From the NCBI GenBank assembly GCA_947166155.1, contig CAMVDC010000004.1:1-49716 (forward strand): 49,716 bases of DNA, written 5' to 3'. This document shows, piece by piece, positions 8,921 through 15,482 of this stretch. A model generated the notes under the pieces. It made no database searches. It worked only from the letters and a program-made list of their open reading frames with translations, and was not told where the DNA came from. Numbering within the stretch: position 1 is the first letter of the stretch; every line of letters begins with the position of its first letter. The translations under genes and the position numbers were made by a program. The stretch comes from an uncultured Prevotellaceae bacterium (GTDB taxonomy: Bacteria > Bacteroidota > Bacteroidia > Bacteroidales > Bacteroidaceae).

Positions 8921-9901
8921 TCAGACTTCTGCCAGATAGTCTACATTGTCTTCACCGGTATCGTAGCTGCTGCCCGATTCGGTGTCAAAAGTCGACATTG
9001 GGATATGCTCGTCTTGGATATTAGCCCACTCGTCATGGTCGAAATGTCCGTTTTGGTTGTCATCTGCTGCCATCAGGTCGCCCTCGCCGTCGTTGTCGAC
9101 ATCCACCACGGCAATCACTGTTCCGTCAATCACGGCTCCACCAAGAGTCACTTCCTGACCATCAATTTCCGTTTGGTGCAAACCGAGTATCTCCACACCT
9201 TCTTCAACGGTTTCGCCCGATGTCTGAGTCACATGGCCGGTTACTTCGTGTCCTGTGATTTCTTCTTCACCGTTATGGTTGGCTGTTTCATGATTTTCGT
9301 CGTGGTTGTCTTCGTTGTTGTGGTCGTTGTGTGCCACTTCCTCGTGATGGGTGGTGTCGGTAGTGGTGTGGTGGTGCGACACATTATTCTCGTAGTGAGG
9401 GGTTCGCACTACGCGCAGGTGGCTGTTATACTCTGCCTTCTCCTCGCGCGACAGGGCATTCCACTCTTGTGCTGTGTAGGTGCCATAGAGTTCGCCATGC
9501 CATTCAAACACGCCACCAGGACCGACCTCGGCATGTGCTGCAGCAAATGCTTCGCCAAACGACATGTCGTCGCTCACATTGTGGGCAATAGCCAGGTTGC
9601 CGTCGGTCACTACGGGAGTGGTGAGTCCGTCGTCGGATGTAGTGGTTGTGCTTCCTCCTTGGGTATGTTCGGCTTCGGGAATGGTGCCGCTGGTAAAGAG
9701 TGTAGCAATCACGCCTCCGGCTACGGCGGCTCCGGTGCCAAGACCCACGTTCTTAACCCAGTCGGTCTTCTTCTTCTCTGTTGGTTGGCCTTCTGCCAGC
9801 ACATCTTCAGCAGTCTGCTCTGCTGCGTTTTCGTTAGTCACTTCTGTCTTTTCGTCGTCCATTTCAGGGCGGTTCACGATTGTTTCTTCTGAGTAGTTCA
9901 T
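8921..9901 (-). CDS. Acidic membrane-anchored EF-hand-like protein 1
   Basis: This 326-aa protein begins with an acidic cytoplasmic stretch (1-45), a Gly/Ala-rich membrane helix (about 52-72), a compact domain (about 105-165, containing GPGGVFEWHG and YTAQEWNALSREEKAEYN), a His/Asp/Asn-rich stretch (169-212) that could bind metal, and a C-terminal module (about 235-326). The module contains DVDNDGEGD and a textbook EF-hand loop DDNQNGHFDHDE (280-291). The tail ends in acidic residues (DNVDYL). It shares the C-terminal module and its promoter region with the protein at 16615. Function is unknown; calcium binding is predicted from the loops. Confidence 0.85.
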   Translation of the reverse strand: MNYSEETIVNRPEMDDEKTEVTNENAAEQTAEDVLAEGQPTEKKKTDWVKNVGLGTGAAVAGGVIATLFTSGTIPEAEHTQGGSTTTTSDDGLTTPVVTDGNLAIAHNVSDDMSFGEAFAAAHAEVGPGGVFEWHGELYGTYTAQEWNALSREEKAEYNSHLRVVRTPHYENNVSHHHTTTDTTHHEEVAHNDHNNEDNHDENHETANHNGEEEITGHEVTGHVTQTSGETVEEGVEILGLHQTEIDGQEVTLGGAVIDGTVIAVVDVDNDGEGDLMAADDNQNGHFDHDEWANIQDEHIPMSTFDTESGSSYDTGEDNVDYLAEV

Positions 9902-9929
9902 AATTGTTTTGTTTTAGTTGTTTATGTAT

Positions 9930-10045
9930 TTGTTTATTGTTTATTGATTATTGTTTATTGCTTATTGTTTATTGTTTATTGTTTATTGTTTATTGCTTAT
10001 TGTTTATTGCTTATTGTTTATTGTTTAGCTTATTGTTTATTGCTT
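9930..10045. repeat. TTTATTG/CTTATTG tandem repeat in a leader
   Basis: About 115 nt of 7-nt TTTATTG or CTTATTG units lie in the 5' leader of the acidic EF-hand gene (transcribed as CAATAAA units), between its promoter at 10074 and its start at 9901. Slippage of this array could change leader length. Confidence 0.85.
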
Positions 10046-10073
10046 GGATCAGCTTTGTTTCTGATTTCCGCTG

Positions 10074-10105
10074 CAAAGTTAAGGACTATTTACCTACCCA
10101 CCAAA
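10074..10105 (-). promoter_or_regulatory. Promoter of acidic protein 1
   Basis: Minus-strand TTTG, 20 nt, TAACTTTG, an exact fit to the Bacteroidota promoter. It lies about 170 nt upstream of the gene start. A block identical over 22 nt to one at 17413-17434 sits at 10131-10152, the same distance upstream of the -33 box as in the paralog. Confidence 0.8.
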
Positions 10106-10130
10106 TGTTTTTTGCTCCGTTACACGAAAT

Positions 10131-10152
10131 ATGGGGTTTAATGTATGAAATG
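10131..10152 (-). promoter_or_regulatory. Candidate operator shared with 17413-17434
   Basis: A 22-nt sequence (plus strand begins ATGGGGTTTAATGTATG) is identical at both sites and lies 25 nt beyond the -33 TTTG in each. The exact spacing suggests a regulator site; the LytTR protein at 18190 is a candidate binder, although I see no clear LytTR consensus. Confidence 0.5.
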
Positions 10153-10340
10153 GGATTTATGGGTTAGTGGGTCTTGGGCTTAATGGGCTTAATGGGCTTA
10201 ATGGGTCTTATGGGCTTAGTGGGTCTTATGGGCAGCAATGGCATTCCGCCCATTAACCCCATAAACCCCATAAACCCCATTAATACCGTCCCGTCAATCC
10301 CATTAATTCCGTCCCATCAATCCCATTAATTCCCATTCCG
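10151..10340. repeat. TGGGCTTAA / CCCATTAA low-complexity inverted array
   Basis: Repeats of GGGCTTAAT and GGGTCTTAT are followed by CCCATAAA and CCCATTAATTCCGTC units, so the halves can pair into a long imperfect hairpin. The array lies just downstream of the four-helix-bundle gene and reaches into its last codons (IPINGN-type tail). It may end that transcript. Confidence 0.7.
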
Positions 10341-10889
10341 GCGCATCCACTCTTTGCGGGCTCTGTACATCTCCTCTTTTATTCCACCATGCTCTTTGAA
10401 GTCACGTTTCTTCCATTCGATGAGGCCGCGAATCAGCACGTCGCACTGGTGGATAAGGGTTATGGCTATGTTGGCTATGGTCTCGTCGGTGCGGTCTTTG
10501 ATCTTCTCTCGGTATATGGCCGAGTCGAGATGTGCTTTGCAGAATGCTCGGGTTTGTATGCATCGAGGGTCGTTGTATGCCCATTGTTCCAGTCCGCGCA
10601 CACGAAGGTAGTCTTCGTAGTCGAGGAGCAGTTCGTGTAGCGATGCTCGGTTCACGTTGGTCAGTTTCAGCTCCATCTCGCGCGATGTGATTCCGTCGAT
10701 GTTTCCTTCGGCCAGGTTTTGCTTTCCCGAACGTGCTGCTTGTATCATCTGGTCGATGGTTCGGTCGCCAGGTTTCAGAAACTGGTGTGCGAAATAAAAG
10801 GTTACATCGTATATGCACTCTGCCTTCTTGAATGCCTTCAAGGTGCGGTAGTTGTTGTCCTGACGCAGGAAGTCCTTATCTTCGTACAT
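10326..10889 (-). CDS. Four-helix-bundle protein (S23/Avd-like family)
   Basis: This 187-aa protein belongs to the four-helix-bundle family named for 23S rRNA intervening-sequence proteins, in the longer form with a suffix domain. Visible landmarks are AFKKAECIYDVTFYFAHQFLKPGDRTIDQM, SGKQNLAEGN and LLDYEDYLR (residues about 18-115), with a basic tail. The DGR accessory protein Avd has this same fold and binds nucleic acid together with the reverse transcriptase. Here the gene lies 365 nt downstream of an FGE-fold gene with a DGR-like variable region, the place where avd often sits. Many family members have no DGR link, so an Avd role is only a hypothesis. It is longer than typical Avd (about 120-130 aa). 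Confidence 0.8.
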   Translation of the reverse strand: MYEDKDFLRQDNNYRTLKAFKKAECIYDVTFYFAHQFLKPGDRTIDQMIQAARSGKQNLAEGNIDGITSREMELKLTNVNRASLHELLLDYEDYLRVRGLEQWAYNDPRCIQTRAFCKAHLDSAIYREKIKDRTDETIANIAITLIHQCDVLIRGLIEWKKRDFKEHGGIKEEMYRARKEWMRRNGN

Positions 10890-10998
10890 GTGTTATTGTT
10901 TTATTGTAAGATGCATGAAAACACCTGTATTTATCGCCTTGCAGGGTGGTGCCTGGTTGTAGTTGCATATATTATTATTTAATTTTTAATTGCCTGGC

Positions 10999-11123
10999 GC
11001 AGTCCTTCGGCCTGTCACAGATCCTCTCCTCACTCCTGCGTCGGAGTCGGGATGACAAGTAGGGAGGCCCTACAATAAGTAACTGCCTTGCTTTGGGGTA
11101 GCAACCTCCCCTACTTGTCATAC
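10999..11123. repeat. Dispersed repeat with internal inverted repeat
   Basis: Bases 10999-11022 are an exact inverted copy of 49632-49655, and similarity continues weakly beyond. Inside the element, ATGACAAGTAGGGAGG (about 11052) pairs with CCTCCCCTACTTGTCAT (about 11107). This looks like a non-coding REP/MITE-like family; it fills most of the 365-nt gap between the FGE-fold and four-helix genes. Confidence 0.65.
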
Positions 11124-11165
11124 CGAGGCCCTCCGACCTAAGGAGAGAGGGCTGAGTGTATCTTG

Positions 11166-11183
11166 AACCTGCGGGAGCAGGTT
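11166..11183. repeat. Perfect 7-bp hairpin with GGGA loop
   Basis: AACCTGC-GGGA-GCAGGTT, about 70 nt downstream of the stop codon of the FGE-fold gene. DGR target genes often have a short hairpin with a 4-nt loop just after the variable region, but this one is further away than usual. It may equally be a terminator part. Confidence 0.45.
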
Positions 11184-11254
11184 GTTATAAACTCTTTAAC
11201 TTCCAAAGCTCTCTGGATAGCAACAACTCACAAACATCTTTTAAGGATTCTACC

Positions 11255-12196
11255 TCAGAGGGCCAGCCGCAGGCCGCGGAAGGAGTCGTGGTCCGACGGC
11301 GTGTCGCCGCCGTGGTAAGACACGCGACAATACGTCGCGCCGTAGTACCAGCTACCACCACGACCCACGCGAGAAGAGCCCGACGATGGACCTTTAGGGT
11401 TGTTGTTCGGTGAATCTGCATAGTATTCACGATTAAACCAGTCGCTGCACCATTCCTTCACGTTGCCGCTCATGTCGTAAAGGCCGAGTTCGTTTGGCGA
11501 TTTAGTCATCACTTCGTGAGTTTTTTTGCCGCTGTTGTCGTTATACCAGGCAACATCGCCGAGAGTGTTGCTGCCGCTGTATTTATACCCTTTGGAGCGA
11601 TTGCCGCCACGGGCAGCATACTCCCACTCTGCTTCGGTTGGCAGGCGGTAGTGCTTGCCGGTGATGGAGTTCAGCTTGCTGATAAATGTCTGGCAATCCT
11701 CCCATGATACTCTTTCAACCGGCAGATGCTTGCCCTCGAAGTTCGACGGATTGCTGCCCATTACGGCTTCCCACTCCTCTTGAGTCACTTCGTGTTTGCA
11801 GATGTAGAACGATGACAGCGTCACTCTGTGTGCAGGCTTTTCCCAATCGTCTGCATCATCTCCCTGCTCTGCAGTAGCTCCCATCGTAAATGTTCCACCT
11901 TCCACATACACCATATCGGCTGCGAGGTTGGCAAGGATCTTGTCGCGAGATGATGTGGATGATTGTGTAGGCTGAACAGACTGTTGTCTCGCGGGTTGAG
12001 TCTGCTGTTGTCTTGCTGGTTGGCTCTGCTGCTGAACGTTGTTTTGGCGTGCTGGCTGCGCAGATTGCTGCCTCGCAGGTTGGTTCTGCTGTTGGTTCTG
12101 CTGAGTTCGTGTCGGCCTGGTGACAGGTCGTATCTGTGCAACGCCGCTGATAGCGAACAATGCCAGGATGATGAATAAGAATGTTTGTTTTGTCAT
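11255..12196 (-). CDS. Secreted FGE-fold protein 2, DGR-like variable C-terminus
   Basis: This 313-aa protein has a signal peptide (1-20), a Gln/Pro/Arg-rich linker (about 22-85) and an FGE-type C-type-lectin-like fold (about 90-313) with GGTFTMGA, HEVTQEEWEAVMG, LPTEAEWEYAARGG and GLYDMSGNVKEW. It is nearly identical to the protein at 14084 over the fold core but differs sharply in the last 35 residues, between RGGSW and GLRLAL. Codons in that patch are almost all NNC. It lacks the second catalytic Cys of FGE, so it is read as a displayed binding protein, not an enzyme. It follows the MORN-repeat kinase gene by 25 nt and is probably co-transcribed with it. Confidence 0.9.
   Translation of the reverse strand: MTKQTFLFIILALFAISGVAQIRPVTRPTRTQQNQQQNQPARQQSAQPARQNNVQQQSQPARQQQTQPARQQSVQPTQSSTSSRDKILANLAADMVYVEGGTFTMGATAEQGDDADDWEKPAHRVTLSSFYICKHEVTQEEWEAVMGSNPSNFEGKHLPVERVSWEDCQTFISKLNSITGKHYRLPTEAEWEYAARGGNRSKGYKYSGSNTLGDVAWYNDNSGKKTHEVMTKSPNELGLYDMSGNVKEWCSDWFNREYYADSPNNNPKGPSSGSSRVGRGGSWYYGATYCRVSYHGGDTPSDHDSFRGLRLAL
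11258..11362 (-). other. Putative DGR variable region (FGE-fold protein 2)
   Basis: Between RGGSW and GLRLAL, residues Y-Y-G, Y-H-G-G-D and D-H-D-S-F-R are coded by TAC TAC GGC, TAC CAC GGC GGC GAC and GAC CAC GAC TCC TTC CGC. Third-position C throughout is what adenine-directed mutagenesis of AAC codons in a template repeat would leave. A 23-nt block around and after the stop (11239-11261) is identical to 14068-14090. Confidence 0.65.
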
Positions 12197-12221
12197 ATAT
12201 AGGAGTTATGTGGTGGAGTGA

Positions 12222-13733
12222 TTATAATGCTTTTCCGTCTTTATCATACCACTTGCCGTCGTTGGTCGGTTCTCCGTCTTTGAAGGTGCCGACGAAGGTG
12301 TCGCCATTGGCCTTGATGGTGTAGCGGCCGTGGCTGAAGGCGTTGCTCTTGAAGGTGCCGACGAATATGTCGCCGTTACCGAAAGTGAAGGTGGCGCTGT
12401 CGCCTTCGGCCACTCCATGGTTGAAGGGACCTTCATACACGCGGCCGTCGCTCCAGGTGGCTGTGCCGCGGCCGTCGGCACGACCGTCGGAATCGACAGG
12501 ACCACTATAGCTGCATGCTCCGAGGGAACCGAGGGTGATGTATTGGTTCTTTACTGTAACAACTTCTTCTGCCACTGGTTCGGGTTCCTCGCCTTCACTG
12601 CCTGACGACACAGCATAGATGATGCCGCCCACGATAAGCACACCTATCACGACGAACACCCACATCAGGTTGTTGGATTTAGATGTTGGTGTGTCCTCCT
12701 GCTGCTTATTGCTCTGTACTGCTGGTGATGGTTTGGGTGTCACGACAGGTTGGGCTTTCGGGGTTTCGACAGTCTTGGGCTTCTCAGCTGCCTTGGCTTG
12801 TGGTTTTACTGCCTCGGCAGTGATGACCGTAGCCTCTTCCGCAGGTTTGGCATTAATCTCAACCGGACGGTCGAGGGCAGCGATGAATGCGCTGACGCTC
12901 TGTGTGCGCATGCTGCGCGAGAGCATGGCTTGGCGTATGGCCTCGATGATGTGGGGGCTGACATCATGAGCCTTGAGTTCGTCGACGGGGAGTCCCATGT
13001 CCTGCACGTCGAGAGCTTCGGGCGGGGTGTTGCCTGTGAGGAGTTTGAAGAGTGTGGCTGCAAGTGCATATACATCGCTCTGGGGCGAGAATGACTGCAC
13101 GCCGTTTTTCTTGTACTGCTCGGCAGGTGAATAGCCATGACTGATGCCGACGGGTGTGGTGGTAGTGCCCTCTTTGGTTTCGGAGTCGTACTGCTTGGCC
13201 ACACCGAAATCGATAAGTACGGTGCGGCCGGTGTCGCGACGCACCATGATGTTCGACGGTTTCACGTCGAGGTGGTTGATGCTGCGTTGGTGTATGTAGG
13301 TCAGCGCATCGCCCACCTGACGTATATACTCCAATGCCTTGGCTTGTGGCAGCGGACCATTGCGTTTCACCATGTCGCCCAGCGACTCACCCTCGATATA
13401 CTCCATGACATAGTATGCCGTTCCGTTCTCGCGGAAGATGTCGTGGATCTGGATGATGCCAGGATGTTGCAGTCGCGATATGGTGCGTGCCTCCTTGATA
13501 AACTTTTGCAGGAATCGTTCCACGAGTTCTTTGTTCGACTGAGTGCCGAGAGTGACGTGCGATGTGTCGGCATCGCGCTCACAATATTCTCGGAAAAAGA
13601 ACTCCTTTACGGCCACCTGGCGTTCGAGAATGTCCTGAGTGGCGAGGTAGGTGATGCCGAAACCACCTTGGCCCAGAAACTGGGTTATCTCGTATTTACC
13701 GTTTTGCAGTTGTGTGTGGGGTTGTAAGTGCAT
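12222..13733 (-). CDS. Ser/Thr protein kinase with membrane anchor and MORN repeats
   Basis: This 503-aa protein carries a cytoplasmic Hanks-type kinase domain (14-290): GQGGFG (21-26), AVK lysine 43, glutamate 81, HLDVKPSN (154-161) and DFG (175-177). The HLD loop makes it non-RD, like the kinase at 4566. A Lys/Pro/Ala-rich linker (295-352), one membrane helix (355-376) and an external domain with at least three MORN-type repeats (YSGPV...GRGTATWSDGRVYEGPF, FGNGDIFVGTF, ANGDTFVGTFKDG; about 408-500) follow. The layout is that of a one-pass sensor kinase with MORN repeats as the outside part, perhaps binding lipid, peptidoglycan or the FGE-fold protein encoded 25 nt downstream. Confidence 0.93.
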   Translation of the reverse strand: MHLQPHTQLQNGKYEITQFLGQGGFGITYLATQDILERQVAVKEFFFREYCERDADTSHVTLGTQSNKELVERFLQKFIKEARTISRLQHPGIIQIHDIFRENGTAYYVMEYIEGESLGDMVKRNGPLPQAKALEYIRQVGDALTYIHQRSINHLDVKPSNIMVRRDTGRTVLIDFGVAKQYDSETKEGTTTTPVGISHGYSPAEQYKKNGVQSFSPQSDVYALAATLFKLLTGNTPPEALDVQDMGLPVDELKAHDVSPHIIEAIRQAMLSRSMRTQSVSAFIAALDRPVEINAKPAEEATVITAEAVKPQAKAAEKPKTVETPKAQPVVTPKPSPAVQSNKQQEDTPTSKSNNLMWVFVVIGVLIVGGIIYAVSSGSEGEEPEPVAEEVVTVKNQYITLGSLGACSYSGPVDSDGRADGRGTATWSDGRVYEGPFNHGVAEGDSATFTFGNGDIFVGTFKSNAFSHGRYTIKANGDTFVGTFKDGEPTNDGKWYDKDGKAL

Positions 13734-13813
13734 ATTGTTACTGATTCGCTATTTGTGTTAGTATTTCTGAAATGATGTATGTGTTGTGCCGTATGGCATA
13801 TATTATATCGTGT

Positions 13814-13988
13814 GCCGCATGGACTGTCCCACCTGAAAGGGGGACGAGCCCGCAGGGCGGAGGGGGTCTCTAAACCGCATGGCATGTAACTATAAAGAAC
13901 TCAGCTATTCAGGGAGGAGACCCCCTCCGCTCCGCCCGCATATCCATCCTTCGCTCGTCCCCCTTTCAGGTGGGACAGTCCATGCGGC
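13814..13988. repeat. Large hairpin with perfect 36-bp arms
   Basis: Bases 13814-13849 pair exactly with 13953-13988. Inside, GGGCGGAGGGGGTCTC (about 13855) pairs with GAGACCCCCTCCGCTCCGCCC (about 13916) with one 5-nt insertion. The 350-nt gap between the FGE-fold gene at 14084 and the kinase gene at 13733 is mostly this structure. I see no promoter between it and the kinase start. It could be a REP-type element or an attenuator within the long minus-strand unit. Confidence 0.85.
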
Positions 13989-14013
13989 ATGCTATTACTA
14001 TTACTGTCCTTTT

Positions 14014-14041
14014 AAGCAGGGCTTTTTCCTTTGCCCTGCTT
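14014..14041. terminator. Hairpin after FGE-fold protein 3
   Basis: AAGCAGGGC pairs with GCCCTGCTT around a T/A-rich loop, 42 nt past the stop of the gene at 14084. There is no T run on the minus strand, so it may be a weak terminator or a hairpin linked to the variable region. Confidence 0.4.
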
Positions 14042-14083
14042 TCTTGGTCGTTTCGCTTAAATTGTTTTTTTAAGGATTCTACC

Positions 14084-15016
14084 TCAGAGGACGAGGCGCA
14101 AGCCGAGGTCGTTGCTGCAGAACGATGATACGCTGTAGCGGCGATTCGACACGCAGCAGCTCCTCAAGCCGTAGAACCAGCTACCACCACGTTTCACGCG
14201 GTGGTAGGGACCCGATGAAGCGCCTTTGGGGTTGATGTTCGGTGAACTTGCATAGTATTTGCTATCATACCAGTCGCTGCACCACTCCCACACATTGCCG
14301 CTCATGTCGTAGAGGCCGAGTTCGTTGGGCGATTTCGTCATCACTTCGTGAGTCTTAAAGTCGCCGTAGTAGCTATCCCAAGCAACATTGCCGAGATTAT
14401 TGCTGCCGCTGTATTTATAGCCTTGCGAGCGGCTGCCGCCTCGGGCGGCATACTCCCACTCCGCCTCGGTGGGCAGGCGGTAGTGCTTGCCGGTGATGGA
14501 GTTTAGCTTGCTGATAAATGTCTGGCAATCCTCCCATGATACGTTTTCAACCGGACGGCGCTTGCCTTTAAACTCCGACGGATTACTGCCCATTACGGCT
14601 TCCCATTCTTCTTGAGTCACTTCGTGTTTGCAGATGTAGAACGATGACAGCGTCACTTGGTGTGCTGGTTTCTCATCATCTTCTGCATCACTGCCCTGTT
14701 CAGCAGTAGCTCCCATAGTAAATGTTCCACCTTCCACATACACCATATCGGCTGCGAGGTTGGCAAGGATCTTGTCGCGCGAGGCAGGAGATGATTGGGC
14801 GTTCTGCTTAGCAGGTGGGTTGGTGGGTGTTCTTGCTGGCTGCCGCGAAGTTGTCGGCTTGTTTTGTTGCTGTGTGTTGGTTGGGCGTGTCGGTTGTGTC
14901 GGCTGCTGGTTCTGCTGTGTTCTCACCGGCCTGGTGACTGGCCGTATCTGTGCCGAGGCAGTGATGGCAGATGAGAGCAGGATGAACAGGACGGTTTGGC
15001 GGAATAATGATTTCAT
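14084..15016 (-). CDS. Secreted FGE-fold protein 3, DGR-like variable C-terminus
   Basis: The start at 15016 is chosen because it begins the signal peptide (MKSLFRQTVLFILLSSAITASA); a longer frame opens at 15052. The 310-aa product has a Gln/Thr/Pro-rich linker (about 25-80) and an FGE-type fold with GGTFTMGA, HEVTQEEWEAVMG, LPTEAEWEYAARGG and GLYDMSGNVWEW. Its core is nearly the same as that of the protein at 11255, while the last 35 residues (RGGSWFYG...GLRLVL) differ at most positions. The stop codon and the 16 nt beyond it are again identical. It follows the small secreted protein gene by 22 nt. A binding role is favoured, since the second FGE cysteine is missing. Confidence 0.9.
   Translation of the reverse strand: MKSLFRQTVLFILLSSAITASAQIRPVTRPVRTQQNQQPTQPTRPTNTQQQNKPTTSRQPARTPTNPPAKQNAQSSPASRDKILANLAADMVYVEGGTFTMGATAEQGSDAEDDEKPAHQVTLSSFYICKHEVTQEEWEAVMGSNPSEFKGKRRPVENVSWEDCQTFISKLNSITGKHYRLPTEAEWEYAARGGSRSQGYKYSGSNNLGNVAWDSYYGDFKTHEVMTKSPNELGLYDMSGNVWEWCSDWYDSKYYASSPNINPKGASSGPYHRVKRGGSWFYGLRSCCVSNRRYSVSSFCSNDLGLRLVL
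14087..14191 (-). other. Putative DGR variable region (FGE-fold protein 3)
   Basis: Variable residues F-Y-G, N-R-R-Y-S and F-C-S-N-D-L are coded TTC TAC GGC, AAT CGC CGC TAC AGC and TTC TGC AGC AAC GAC CTC; all but one end in C. Framework codons on both sides (CGT GGT GGT AGC TGG; CTC TGA and 3' flank) match the paralog at 11258-11362. Confidence 0.65.
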
Positions 15017-15038
15017 GATGGGTTTGGGATTATGATTG

Positions 15039-15482
15039 TTACTTTCGAACACTATCGATCATGTCGCGCAGGTTGGGGCGGGTGTTTGGTTGCGTAGGCA
15101 GGGAGATAGTGCTGGCATCGGGCAGGGCGGGTGTTGCCGTGTTGGTGCTGATGCCTTGCGACGTGAGTTCGTCGATAGCGAGATTGACTTCCACCAACTC
15201 GGAGCGCAGGGCGAGGCAGATGGAGTCTTGCTCCATGACGGCTGCTTCTTGCTGGGCAGGTGTAGCGTCGGGGATGATGGTGCCGCGACGGCTGTCTTCC
15301 TGATTGATGCGCTGTTGCAGTGCCTCGCGCCGGTTGTTGAGTTCGCGCATCTTGATGGTGTAGCGCAATGAGTCGAGCGGGATGACGGGTTCTGCTGGCG
15401 ATAGTTTGTCGGCTTCCTCTTGTGCCGAGAGGGTGAGCAGGGGTGCCAGACAAAGGATGGATAGGATGATATGTCGTTTCAT
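15039..15482 (-). CDS. Small secreted coiled-coil-like protein
   Basis: This 147-aa protein has a signal peptide (1-20, cleavage near LSA-QEE). The mature part has a charged helical stretch (about 35-110; RYTIKMRELNNRREALQQRIN and SICLALRSELVEVNLAIDEL) able to form a coiled coil, then a Pro/Thr-rich tail. I do not recognise a family. It overlaps the LRR gene by 4 nt (ATGA) and is followed after 22 nt by FGE-fold protein 3, so the three are likely one operon of exported proteins. Confidence 0.8.
   Translation of the reverse strand: MKRHIILSILCLAPLLTLSAQEEADKLSPAEPVIPLDSLRYTIKMRELNNRREALQQRINQEDSRRGTIIPDATPAQQEAAVMEQDSICLALRSELVEVNLAIDELTSQGISTNTATPALPDASTISLPTQPNTRPNLRDMIDSVRK

Noticed and set aside
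9902-11254. DGR reverse transcriptase or template repeat near the four-helix gene
   Set aside because: No reverse transcriptase motif (YxDD) and no second copy of the GGTGGTAGCTGG framework outside the two genes was found in the window.
2610-15016. FGE-fold proteins as true formylglycine-generating enzymes
   Set aside because: The second catalytic Cys is missing in all three, there is no sulfatase gene nearby, and the C-terminal patch is hypervariable.
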